A stretch of DNA of 23,222 bases, from IMG/VR virus record IMGVR_UViG_3300042391_001875, positions 1 through 23,222 of that record. One strand, 5' to 3'. This document shows positions 6,873 to 14,076 of the stretch, in pieces. This DNA is from a virus. Each line of letters opens with the position of its first letter. The first letter of the stretch is position 1. Position numbers and translations under genes: made by a program. The notes under the pieces are model-generated. The model saw nothing but the letters and a program-made list of their open reading frames with translations. It did no database searches and had not been told where the DNA came from.

Positions 6873-7856
6873 ATGAAACCTCATCCAGATACACCTAATA
6901 TTGGCGATAACGAAATATTGGAAATATCAAATTATAAAATTGAGATTTTAGGTCCTGGAATAGTTGTTTTTAGAAATGTATTACAATTTGACCAAAGATT
7001 AGTATTTGACTATATCGATAGCAAGGCCGACGAGGCGCATAAAAATCGTTGGAATTATATAGTTGGCGAAGATGGTCAAACATATGGAATTAACGAAGAC
7101 GGTTTTCGTTATCTCCCAGAAGATATCCCTTCAACACCCGTAAGACTTTTGCGCCCGGTAGAAGAAGAAACTCCAGAAAATGTTGTTAATTTTTTTCATA
7201 ACATAGAAGAGACTATTTACAAATGTTTACTTCGTTATATCGATATTTACCCACTGCTTGTCGGTTGCGTTTGGTGGCGTAATCGCGGACATATTCTCCG
7301 ATACATCGATGAAGGCATTCTTGGTTCGCATTGTGACAATGATACTAACTATAAAGTAACCAACGGTGTTCGTTATATGCCGCGCGGTCAAGTCGCTGCT
7401 CGCCAAACTTGCGGAGCACTCGTGTATCTTAATGATTGCGTTGATGATGATTCGCAACTAGACGGCACTAATTTTGTTGGTGGCCACCTTAGGTTTTTCC
7501 ATCTTGGAATTGAATATAAACCACAAAAAGGCGACGTTATCATGTTCCCCACAAACTATATTGCATCTCATGATGTGACGCGAATGACTGCCGGAATCAG
7601 GTATACGTATTTGTCATTTTTTGGTCAAGGCTCACCTGACCATAACGTTCATATCAATATAGTTGAACCAGAAGATAGTTTTGATTGGTGTCCTGCAATG
7701 TGGATGAATCAAATTTATGATGACTATGAGCGTTATTGTAAATCTGAATTTTCTCTATATTCTCAGGACGAAGTTGAATTGGGCATTAACCCGGTATATC
7801 AGGGCCGTTGCGTTGCTCAATATAATACTACCCATGACACAGAAGTATTGAAATAG
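6873..7856 (+). CDS. 2OG-Fe(II) oxygenase (long type, copy 1)
   Basis: This 327-aa protein has Fe(II) ligands H153 and D155 ('GSHCDND') and H233 ('ASHDV'), with 2OG-binding R243 ('AGIRYTYLSFF'). The core strand is 'VGGHLRFFHLGIEY', then 'GDVIMFPTNYI'. It shares with the next three genes an N-terminal 'GPGIVVFRN' segment, 'YGINEDGFRY', a 'YPLLVGCVWWRNRGH' region before the HxD motif and an insertion between core strands. These four form a subfamily distinct from the shorter group at 346-2809. A C-terminal tail of ~70 residues is unique to this copy. Cytoplasmic; substrate unknown. Confidence 0.85.
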   Translation: MKPHPDTPNIGDNEILEISNYKIEILGPGIVVFRNVLQFDQRLVFDYIDSKADEAHKNRWNYIVGEDGQTYGINEDGFRYLPEDIPSTPVRLLRPVEEETPENVVNFFHNIEETIYKCLLRYIDIYPLLVGCVWWRNRGHILRYIDEGILGSHCDNDTNYKVTNGVRYMPRGQVAARQTCGALVYLNDCVDDDSQLDGTNFVGGHLRFFHLGIEYKPQKGDVIMFPTNYIASHDVTRMTAGIRYTYLSFFGQGSPDHNVHINIVEPEDSFDWCPAMWMNQIYDDYERYCKSEFSLYSQDEVELGINPVYQGRCVAQYNTTHDTEVLK

Positions 7857-7866
7857 GAATTTCGGA

Positions 7867-8700
7867 ATGAAAAATTTAGGAAATGGAATCATCTTGTTTC
7901 GTGATGCATTTTCTGTAGAAGATAAAATCATTCGATTTTTGAGTTCATTACGCGAAAGTGACATTCAGGACAATTATATCCATGAGTTTAATGAGGATGG
8001 GTCAATTAAATGTTTGGTCAATAAAAGTGGCCATAGATTTCTTCCGGACGATTTATCAAAAACATGCATTCGTATGGGTGACTATTATCAACATGCAAAT
8101 TCGAAGGACGCTATAGATTTTTTCAACTATTGCGACGAGGGTGTGTATCAGAAACTTTTAGAGTACGTTGAGGTATTCCCAATGTTATTGCCGTGCATCT
8201 GGTGGAAAACAAAGGGGCACCCCATACTCTATCCAAAGGGCTCAGAACAAGGGTTGCACTGCGATAATGACATAAACTATATGCCGGGATTTGAGCCAAA
8301 AATGCAATTAGGTTCTAGGCATGTACTTGCAGCGATGTGTTACCTAAATGATGATTTTACTGGTGGCGAGATTGTTTTTCCATATGCTGGAGTAGTTCAT
8401 GCGCCAAAAGTTGGTGACATTCTTTTATTCCCAGCAAACTATATTTGTGCTCATTATGTCGCTCAAGTTACCGATGGTGAAAGATATGCATATCTTCAAT
8501 ATTTTGGGAACGGGTCTTCTTCACCAGAATATGGGGTGTCGGTGTGTGATGACCTTGCAAATGTCCATAGTGGCCAGGTGTGGATGAATAACTTGTTTGC
8601 CGATTATCGCAAGTATATTGAATCAAAATATGATGTCAATAATTACGGAGACCTACTACTCCCGCTACAGCGAGAATTTCATAGTTCTAGGCTAGAGTAA
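7867..8700 (+). CDS. 2OG-Fe(II) oxygenase (long type, copy 2)
   Basis: This 277-aa paralogue of its neighbours has Fe(II) ligands H131 and D133 ('LHCDND') and H196 ('CAHYV'), with 2OG-binding R206 ('DGERYAYLQYF'). It has 'GNGIILFRDAF' at the N-terminus, 'IWWKTKGHPILY' before the iron motif, then 'TGGEIVFPYAGV' and 'GDILLFPANYI'. It begins 10 bases after the previous gene, with AGGAATTTCGGA in front of the ATG. The insertion between core strands is shorter than in the copies on either side. Substrate is unknown. Confidence 0.85.
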   Translation: MKNLGNGIILFRDAFSVEDKIIRFLSSLRESDIQDNYIHEFNEDGSIKCLVNKSGHRFLPDDLSKTCIRMGDYYQHANSKDAIDFFNYCDEGVYQKLLEYVEVFPMLLPCIWWKTKGHPILYPKGSEQGLHCDNDINYMPGFEPKMQLGSRHVLAAMCYLNDDFTGGEIVFPYAGVVHAPKVGDILLFPANYICAHYVAQVTDGERYAYLQYFGNGSSSPEYGVSVCDDLANVHSGQVWMNNLFADYRKYIESKYDVNNYGDLLLPLQREFHSSRLE

Positions 8701-8704
8701 TTGT

Positions 8705-9589
8705 ATGGAAATTTTGAATAATGATGTCAAAATAGAGCACCTTGGTGGCGGTGTTTGCATATTTAGGAATGCGTTTTCTACTGATTGGGCTGCCATATTT
8801 GAAACTGCCGTAGAACTAGTTGACCTAGAACATGCCGACATGTATCAACCAACTGTTCATCCAGAAACTAAGGAAATGGCATATATAAATAAAAGTGGCT
8901 ACCTCTTTGATAGTGAATCAATAGATGCAATGCCTCGCCGTGGTTCTGTAATTCATCGTGATTCTCGTCCACAAATTGCAAAAATGCTTCATGATATTGA
9001 AACTATAAAAGATTTGTATTTGTTGAAGTACTTTGAATATTTTCCACTTGCATATAATTGCGTTTGGTGGAAAGTCAAAGGACATCTTGTTTCCTACTCG
9101 CCAGGAGTTTATCTTGGACCCCACTCTGATATCAGTGCAGAATATGTGTATGGGGTGCATCAAACTTCACAAGAACTCGCCCTCCGTAATGTGATAACAT
9201 CGCTTGTATATTTCAATTCATCAATTAATGAAAATTCGTCAGATAATTGTGATTTTACTGGCGGAGAACACATATTCAATTATTTGGGGATAGAATATTC
9301 TCCACGTGCCGGTGATGTCATGATGTTCCCATCTAATTACATGGCCGCACATGAGGTACGTCCTGTCGTATCTGGTAGACGTATCTCCTATCTTGGTTGG
9401 TATTCGCAAGGAACGCCGAATCAAGAAGTCGGAGAAAGCGTATGTGACCCAAAAATAAATCCAGACGGCGCAAGAATCAGTACAAATGTCTATATGCCGA
9501 CGCTTCGCGATGACTATAGGGAGTTCCTGAAATCGCGGGGGTATGACGAATCGTCAGAACAATTTAATGCAACAAGACTGGTTGGTTGA
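8705..9589 (+). CDS. 2OG-Fe(II) oxygenase (long type, copy 3)
   Basis: This 294-aa protein has Fe(II) ligands H140 and D142 ('GPHSDI') and H216 ('AAHEV'), with 2OG-binding Arg at R225 or R226 ('SGRRISYL'). It has the subfamily segments 'GGGVCIFRNAF', 'CVWWKVKGHLVSY', 'TGGEHIFNYLGIEY' and 'GDVMMFPSNYM'. The gap from the previous gene is 4 bases. The stop overlaps the TTG start of the next gene (TTGA), which implies coupled translation. It differs most from the other long copies near residues 45-100, which may set substrate choice. Confidence 0.85.
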   Translation: MEILNNDVKIEHLGGGVCIFRNAFSTDWAAIFETAVELVDLEHADMYQPTVHPETKEMAYINKSGYLFDSESIDAMPRRGSVIHRDSRPQIAKMLHDIETIKDLYLLKYFEYFPLAYNCVWWKVKGHLVSYSPGVYLGPHSDISAEYVYGVHQTSQELALRNVITSLVYFNSSINENSSDNCDFTGGEHIFNYLGIEYSPRAGDVMMFPSNYMAAHEVRPVVSGRRISYLGWYSQGTPNQEVGESVCDPKINPDGARISTNVYMPTLRDDYREFLKSRGYDESSEQFNATRLVG

Positions 9590-10386
9590 GAGTGAAATCA
9601 ACGCATGTAGGAATGGGTGTCGTTGTCTGTGAGGACGTCATAGATGTGGACCAAGTATTTTTAAAAAAGTATGTAGCAGCATTGCGTAGTGCTAAAGAGA
9701 ATACTTTTACATATATTGAAGAAAACGGTATTGAATACGCCATCAATGCTACTGGTTTTAAATTTGATATTGCGGATATTGCCATCGCTCCCCAGAGATT
9801 TCTTAATACACGTTCATCTGAAGCACTAGGACAATTGGCAGATGAAGCAAATAAATTCATCGATAAATTAGAAAATGGAATATATGATGCACTAGTTGAA
9901 TATTGTCGTTATTTTCCTGATGCAGCAACGACGGCATGGTGGCGACCCTTGGGGCATCTAGCAGGATACGAAAATGGTCAAAAAATTGGTCCTCATTGCG
10001 ACGACCAAGTTCCTTTTGAATGGGGTCAGAAAACAGGAAATCAAGTATCAATGCATAATAGTACGAGCATAAACTTATATTTAAATGATTGCGTTGAATC
10101 AACTGAAGAACTTAATGAAACAAACTTCATAGGTGGAGAACTGTGCTTCCCTCATATCCCCTATAAATGGAAGCCTAAATCCGGTTCAGTCATTGCCTAT
10201 CCTTCAAATTATGTTGGAAGACATGAAGTTTTACCCGTAACCCATGGTCAGAGGTATGCCTATCTGAGCATGGCGTGTTATGGAACATCATTCACATCGG
10301 AAGAAATTGTCGGTCAACAAAATCCACATAGAATTTGGATGCCTGACCTTATTGAGAATTCACGTCATCATCTGACGGAATTATAG
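9586..10386 (+). CDS. 2OG-Fe(II) oxygenase (long type, copy 4)
   Basis: This 266-aa protein has Fe(II) ligands H137 and D139 ('GPHCDD') and H213 ('GRHEV'), with 2OG-binding R223 ('HGQRYAYL'). Subfamily segments are 'GMGVVVCEDV', 'AWWRPLGHLAGY', 'IGGELCFPHI' and 'GSVIAYPSNYV'. The start is TTG 9586 (TTGA overlap) or GTG 9592; the N-terminus is shorter than in its relatives. It is the last gene of the plus-strand oxygenase block and runs 38 bases into the end of the convergent glycosyltransferase gene. Substrate is unknown. Confidence 0.82.
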   Translation: MRVKSTHVGMGVVVCEDVIDVDQVFLKKYVAALRSAKENTFTYIEENGIEYAINATGFKFDIADIAIAPQRFLNTRSSEALGQLADEANKFIDKLENGIYDALVEYCRYFPDAATTAWWRPLGHLAGYENGQKIGPHCDDQVPFEWGQKTGNQVSMHNSTSINLYLNDCVESTEELNETNFIGGELCFPHIPYKWKPKSGSVIAYPSNYVGRHEVLPVTHGQRYAYLSMACYGTSFTSEEIVGQQNPHRIWMPDLIENSRHHLTEL

Positions 10387-11311
10387 GTTTTTCGGACCGA
10401 TAATCAAATCCTAAATTTTGAATATATATTTCATATGCTTCTTTTGTCGGAGCACCCCAATATCCAATAATATCTCCATCAAGTACTTGTTTAACTATTG
10501 TATTTACATCATAGATTTTATCATCAAAATTTACAAAAGGTTTTTGGTCCGTTAATGATTCAGTGAATATTTTCTTCCAGTCCGAGGCATTGCGGTTATC
10601 TGGCTCACTCTGCTTGCCAAGATGATAAAAGAAATTATCATCTATCGAAAAGATCCTCCAGCCTCTCGTGCAAGCCCTAAGCGCCAGAATGTGCTCTTCG
10701 CCGTAAAACGCTATACGTGGGTCGGGGAGTAGTTGGTTGAAAAACTCCATTCGCGAAAATACAAAGTGCCCGGAGGCTAGATAATGTTCAATATACCCAA
10801 CGCCCAATGTGCCAGCAGAGTTGCCCTGCATACCATATTCTTTTGAAGTTTCATCTATGGCTAATCGGTCACCATTGGTATCATGAAATATTATTACACC
10901 ATTAGCGTCTCGTTCAAACCATTTGGTTCTTTGGCTTATGGCGACGTCTCCATACATTGACTGAAGTTTTGAGTACTCCCTAAGGAGATTGACGTCCCAG
11001 TTTTTTTCAAATATTGTGTGGGCATCAATTTGAAGACAGTAGTCTTGATTTTCATGAAGCATTAGGGCATTTAGGCGGCCCAACCCTAGCCCTAGTGGAA
11101 ATTCATAACTTATGTTTACCTTTTTAACATTCCTATAATGAGATGTATCTGCAAATTTGCCATCTGTTCGCTGGTCTATTATGCCAAAATAAATGCGTGA
11201 AGGAAAACGTGCATTCTCGTACGCCGTATTTACCGTTAGGCCAATATCATCCTCATTGACACCGCAGGTGGATATATATATTGACCTTAAAAGTTTATTT
11301 ATTGCACTCAT
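10349..11311 (-). CDS. GT60-type glycosyltransferase (GlcNAc-transferase family, Skp1 Gnt1-like)
   Basis: This 320-aa protein resembles the GlcNAc-transferase family (PF11397, CAZy GT60). Visible marks are 'SIYISTCGVNEDD' at the N-terminus, 'ARFPSRIYFGIIDQ' near 35-47, the DxH metal/nucleotide motif D96-A-H98 in 'YCLQIDAHTIF', 'ASGHFVFSR', 'IAFYGEEHILALRACTRGW' and a late 'FFYHLGK'. The best-known member, Dictyostelium Gnt1, adds GlcNAc to a hydroxyproline of Skp1 after a P4H-type enzyme has made it. I chose ATG 11311, which has GGGTGA upstream; GTG 11323 is possible. It overlaps the end of the upstream oxygenase by 17 bases, so the two are probably made together. Donor and acceptor are unproven. 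Confidence 0.78.
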   Translation of the reverse strand: MSAINKLLRSIYISTCGVNEDDIGLTVNTAYENARFPSRIYFGIIDQRTDGKFADTSHYRNVKKVNISYEFPLGLGLGRLNALMLHENQDYCLQIDAHTIFEKNWDVNLLREYSKLQSMYGDVAISQRTKWFERDANGVIIFHDTNGDRLAIDETSKEYGMQGNSAGTLGVGYIEHYLASGHFVFSRMEFFNQLLPDPRIAFYGEEHILALRACTRGWRIFSIDDNFFYHLGKQSEPDNRNASDWKKIFTESLTDQKPFVNFDDKIYDVNTIVKQVLDGDIIGYWGAPTKEAYEIYIQNLGFDYRSEKPIIPSDDDVNSQ

Positions 11312-11987
11312 AAAAAAATTCACCCGTACTTAAGGCTAGTGGTGGGGAATCTTTGTGCCATACATTAATAACCATTACTTGACGTACCCCATTGGCCGCT
11401 GGAGTCGTTTCATGGGGACGCCTGCCAGCGTCGAAACAAATCAAGCGATTGGGTCGATAGGCGATTCTTTCCCTCTCTTCAGGAGATGATGTGAGATTTA
11501 TTACATTTTCTATTTCAAGAGCATTCTCGGGAGACCCCTCAATGCGTTTATTGTGTATTTCCAAAAAACCACCGTCAGAGCAATCCGTAAATCCGTACCA
11601 TATAGAACCAATGCACGGTGCATTAAATGTTTTATCGTGTGCATAAGAAAAAGTATCTGCGTCAACATGTATTTTTAGATGTTGTCCAGTCTTAAACGTT
11701 CTACACCAATATTCGAAGCCACATAACTCTGATGTTTGAAACGGCAGCAATCCAGGCGTTTTCCAAATTGCCTCAATGACTCGTTTCCGTGTTGTATTGG
11801 CCGGGCTGGACCACCACCCATCCCAGAACATGAAGGGGGAATAACATGCAGATGCCTCCGAATGAAAATAATTGGTCTCATGACCAAAATTTTCTATATC
11901 ACCCATATCTGGGGGAAAAAATTTAGTGTCATTCCTTATATCGTTTAGGAGATTTACATCATTAATGAAGTCATCAATTATTATCAT
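11295..11987 (-). CDS. 2OG-Fe(II) oxygenase, minus-strand copy
   Basis: This 230-aa oxygenase has Fe(II) ligands H107 and D109 ('LKIHVDAD') and H192 ('RRPHET'), with 2OG-binding R202 ('NGVRQVMVINVW'). The strand 'DGGFLEIHNKRI' corresponds to the GGEL strand of the others. It belongs to a different, more distant subfamily than the eight plus-strand copies, and a longer segment of ~45 residues separates the core strand from the distal His. I chose ATG 11987 because a small upstream ORF ends 14 bases inside it, a coupling arrangement; upstream in-frame starts lack a ribosome site. It is followed by the GT60-like gene, suggesting hydroxylation followed by glycosylation. Confidence 0.82.
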   Translation of the reverse strand: MIIIDDFINDVNLLNDIRNDTKFFPPDMGDIENFGHETNYFHSEASACYSPFMFWDGWWSSPANTTRKRVIEAIWKTPGLLPFQTSELCGFEYWCRTFKTGQHLKIHVDADTFSYAHDKTFNAPCIGSIWYGFTDCSDGGFLEIHNKRIEGSPENALEIENVINLTSSPEERERIAYRPNRLICFDAGRRPHETTPAANGVRQVMVINVWHKDSPPLALSTGEFFYECNK

Positions 11988-12150
11988 TCTGAGATTCTTC
12001 TTTCGGGGGTGGACCATAAACTGCATCAACGACGGACTGCAGTGGGACCAGCACAAGCCCTAGTGTTTTCTTTTCAAAATATTGATTTGAAGATTGTGCA
12101 TATGGGTCCGAGCAATAAATAACTTTAGTCATTTCAATCTGCTTTGGCAT
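11974..12150 (-). CDS. Small protein of unknown function, 58 aa, leading the minus-strand operon
   Basis: Read on the minus strand from ATG 12150, the frame gives 58 residues, starting MPKQIEMTKVIYCSDPY and ending with a PPP-containing acidic tail. AAAGGTGA precedes the start. Its stop lies 14 bases inside the oxygenase gene, the usual pattern of a coupled operon. No family is recognised and no membrane segment is visible. It could be a real small protein or a leader that couples translation. Confidence 0.5.
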   Translation of the reverse strand: MPKQIEMTKVIYCSDPYAQSSNQYFEKKTLGLVLVPLQSVVDAVYGPPPKEESQNDNN

Positions 12151-12171
12151 TCACCTTTTATAGCATAAGAT
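12144..12171 (+). promoter_or_regulatory. Candidate promoter for the plus-strand tail-fibre block
   Basis: TTGGCA (12144-12149) and TAAGAT (12166-12171) are 16 bases apart in the divergent space between the minus-strand operon and the gene at 12203. A divergent promoter pair is expected here because the strand switches. On the minus strand the TATAAAAGG upstream of 12150 could be the matching -10, but I see no good -35. Confidence 0.3.
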
Positions 12172-12202
12172 GAGCCAATGGGCCAGACATCAAGGAGACA
12201 GA

Positions 12203-12358
12203 ATGTCAAATACACAAATTGAACTGACCAAAGTCATTGAAAGCCTTCTTTCACAAATGTCCCAACAGTTCTCTCAGCAAGCACAAAAAATTGCGATGCT
12301 TGAAGCGACTGTGGATGCCCTTTTGAAGAATGTGAATTCGGAGAAACCAACTGAATAA
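12203..12358 (+). CDS. Small coiled-coil protein, 51 aa
   Basis: ATG 12203 has a clear AAGGAGA ribosome site; the frame extends to 12170 but without one. Most of the protein forms one amphipathic helix with heptad-like spacing (Ile/Leu/Met in 'IESLLSQMSQQFSQQAQK' and 'IAMLEATVDALLKNV'), suggesting an oligomeric coiled coil. The stop overlaps the glycosyltransferase start as TAATG. It may be a small virion or chaperone-like component; no family is recognised. Confidence 0.6.
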   Translation: MSNTQIELTKVIESLLSQMSQQFSQQAQKIAMLEATVDALLKNVNSEKPTE

Positions 12359-13137
12359 TGATTTCCATCATTACGCCCACATATAACACTCCGCAGGACA
12401 TTCTTGCTCGTACTTGGGGTTCGTTGAGGTCTCAGACTTTTAAGGATTGGGAATGGGTTATTTGGGATGACTCTACGAATAATGAGACTTGGCGTCAGTT
12501 GTATGGATTCTGCTCTGATGAACGGTACAGGATTTCTATGCATCGCTCCCATGTTCATTCGGGGTCTATTGGAGATGTTAAGCGAAATGGCTTTATGGTT
12601 GCCAAGGGTGACATTTTGGTTGAACTTGACCATGACGACGAGTTGATGCCTGATGCACTCCAATTGATTTACGATGCGTTTAATGAGAATCCTGATGTAG
12701 GGTTCGTTTACTCTGATTGGTGTGAAATACTCCCAGACGGGCAGTCAGGGCGTTATCCAGACGGTTGGGCCTTTGGGTACGGCAGTGACTATTGGGACCA
12801 GGAGCACGGCGTTTGGACCATGCGTGCGCCAGAACTAAACACCACTACCATGCGCCATATTGTTTCAGCACCGAATCACGTTCGTGCTTGGCGAGCAGAC
12901 GTCTATCACGCCCTCAATGGGCATGACTGGAACCTCAAAGTGGCTGATGATTACGATTTGTGTGTCCGAACGTTCCTGGCGACTAAATGCTTACATATAC
13001 CGAAAATGATATACAAGCAGCACATATCCCCCAAGACTGCTCAACGACAACACAATCCTTTGATTCAAGAAAATGTCGGAATTATTGCTGAGAAGTACCG
13101 GACTTTTCTTGATAGCAAATTTGGTTTAGGTATCTGA
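12358..13137 (+). CDS. GT2-family glycosyltransferase
   Basis: This 259-aa GT-A fold transferase has the N-terminal nucleotide-binding pattern 'MISIITPTYNTPQDILARTW', 'WEWVIWDDST' near residues 31-40, and the metal-binding DxD-type 'LDHDDEL' at 91-95. A late 'VADDYDLCVRTF' segment is typical of the acceptor/catalytic region. GT2 enzymes transfer a sugar from a nucleotide sugar to a glycan, lipid or protein. It has no membrane segment. It is translationally coupled to the coiled-coil gene and followed by virion genes, so modification of a virion or host-surface component is plausible. Donor and acceptor cannot be read from sequence. Confidence 0.82.
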   Translation: MISIITPTYNTPQDILARTWGSLRSQTFKDWEWVIWDDSTNNETWRQLYGFCSDERYRISMHRSHVHSGSIGDVKRNGFMVAKGDILVELDHDDELMPDALQLIYDAFNENPDVGFVYSDWCEILPDGQSGRYPDGWAFGYGSDYWDQEHGVWTMRAPELNTTTMRHIVSAPNHVRAWRADVYHALNGHDWNLKVADDYDLCVRTFLATKCLHIPKMIYKQHISPKTAQRQHNPLIQENVGIIAEKYRTFLDSKFGLGI

Positions 13138-13167
13138 TAAACTACAGGCTGTTAGTGCGCTAAACTA

Positions 13168-13187
13168 CTTAATGAACGTTCATTAAG
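13168..13187 (+). promoter_or_regulatory. Perfect 20-bp palindrome overlapping a ribosome binding site
   Basis: CTTAATGAACGTTCATTAAG is its own reverse complement. Its last bases form the start of AAGGAGG, the ribosome site of the gene at 13198. It could be a repressor operator or, in RNA, a hairpin that hides the ribosome site. Two copies of TAAACTAC (13138-13145 and 13161-13168) lie just upstream, 23 bases apart start to start. Confidence 0.55.
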
Positions 13188-13197
13188 GAGGCCACAG

Positions 13198-13530
13198 ATG
13201 GCTTTTACGCAAAAACGCGTTTATGGTCCAGCAGCGATGGCCACAAGTGCTGCAATTATTCATACATCGCCATCGTCACCGGCAACAGCGACAATCATTA
13301 AGCAAATACTGCTTTGTAATACTACTGGCGCCGTACAGACGGCGACACTCTATGTTGCCGCAGTTGGAGCCGTCAGCGACGCAAAAACAATCTTTAAAGC
13401 AATTTCTTTAGACTCCAGCGAAACGCTCATTTTAAACCTTGTGCTCGTTTTGGCTGCTGGAGAAATAATTTCTGGTTTTGCATCAAACGCTGGTGTCACA
13501 ATTACGATAAACGGAATCGAAGAGGCATAA
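13198..13530 (+). CDS. Small phage virion protein, head-fibre or tail-decoration-like, 110 aa
   Basis: This beta-rich protein lacks a signal peptide. Its pattern ('TIIKQILLCNTTGAVQTATLYV', then 'SLDSSETLILNLVLVLAAGEIISGFAS' and 'VTITINGIEEA') resembles small immunoglobulin-like phage proteins found beside tail-fibre genes, in which a loop of 'NTT' and a 'AAGDxI...s...vt.tisG.E' ending are common. The match is from memory. A strong AAGGAGG ribosome site overlaps the palindrome upstream. It is 3 bases from the next virion gene. Confidence 0.6.
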   Translation: MAFTQKRVYGPAAMATSAAIIHTSPSSPATATIIKQILLCNTTGAVQTATLYVAAVGAVSDAKTIFKAISLDSSETLILNLVLVLAAGEIISGFASNAGVTITINGIEEA

Positions 13531-13533
13531 GGT

Positions 13534-14076
13534 ATGACAGTAAAAAACATGCCCTCAAAAGTTCGCGTCAACAATATTGACACCATTGTTGAACTCAACG
13601 AAACCGAAACACTCACCAACAAAACCCTAACTGCCCCAATAATTAACGCGGGAACAGTTAGTAAGGCTGTTCTTACTATGCCAGTAGAACAAATCACCTA
13701 CAACGCGACGACAGAAAATCTTCCCGGTACATCATTGGCATTGGGTGTGCAGACAATTGATGTCACTACAGCAACGGCATACTATTATAATCCTACAACA
13801 GGCAAAAGTGTGACTTGGGTTCCAACATTCACAAACGTAGGGACACTCCTTAATGCAGACGGGAAATCTGTTACGGTCACAATTATTGCTAAAATTGCTT
13901 CAAGTGGTGGATTTGCGGCCACAATCTCTTTAGCAACAAGCACTCTCATTTGGCAAGGTGGCGTGACGCCGGCATCAACCAACACAAGTGCCGGAACAGA
14001 CGCTTACACCTATACAATAGTTAGGACTGCAGAAAATACATATACTGTATTTGCCTCACGAACACGGTTTGCGTAA
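13534..14076 (+). CDS. Phage tail-fibre-like protein, 180 aa
   Basis: The N-terminal 'LNETETLTNKTLTAPIINAGT' (residues ~23-43) is a hallmark short repeat of phage tail fibres and neck appendages ('tLtNKTLtsPti'). The C-terminal ~100 residues form a beta-rich domain ending in 'YTYTIVRTAENTYTVFAS', a pattern often seen at the tips of virion proteins. No signal peptide or catalytic motif is seen. It likely forms part of a fibre together with the FN3 protein that starts in its TAATG stop overlap. Confidence 0.7.
   Translation: MTVKNMPSKVRVNNIDTIVELNETETLTNKTLTAPIINAGTVSKAVLTMPVEQITYNATTENLPGTSLALGVQTIDVTTATAYYYNPTTGKSVTWVPTFTNVGTLLNADGKSVTVTIIAKIASSGGFAATISLATSTLIWQGGVTPASTNTSAGTDAYTYTIVRTAENTYTVFASRTRFA

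Noticed and set aside
10363-10377. Hairpin CGTCA-TCATC-TGACG as a terminator between the convergent genes
   Set aside because: The stem is only five base pairs, lies inside both coding sequences and lacks a directly following T run.
13168-13187. Palindromes with GAACGTTC as an actinobacterial LexA/SOS box
   Set aside because: The actinobacterial SOS box needs GAAC and GTTC separated by four bases; here they are adjacent.
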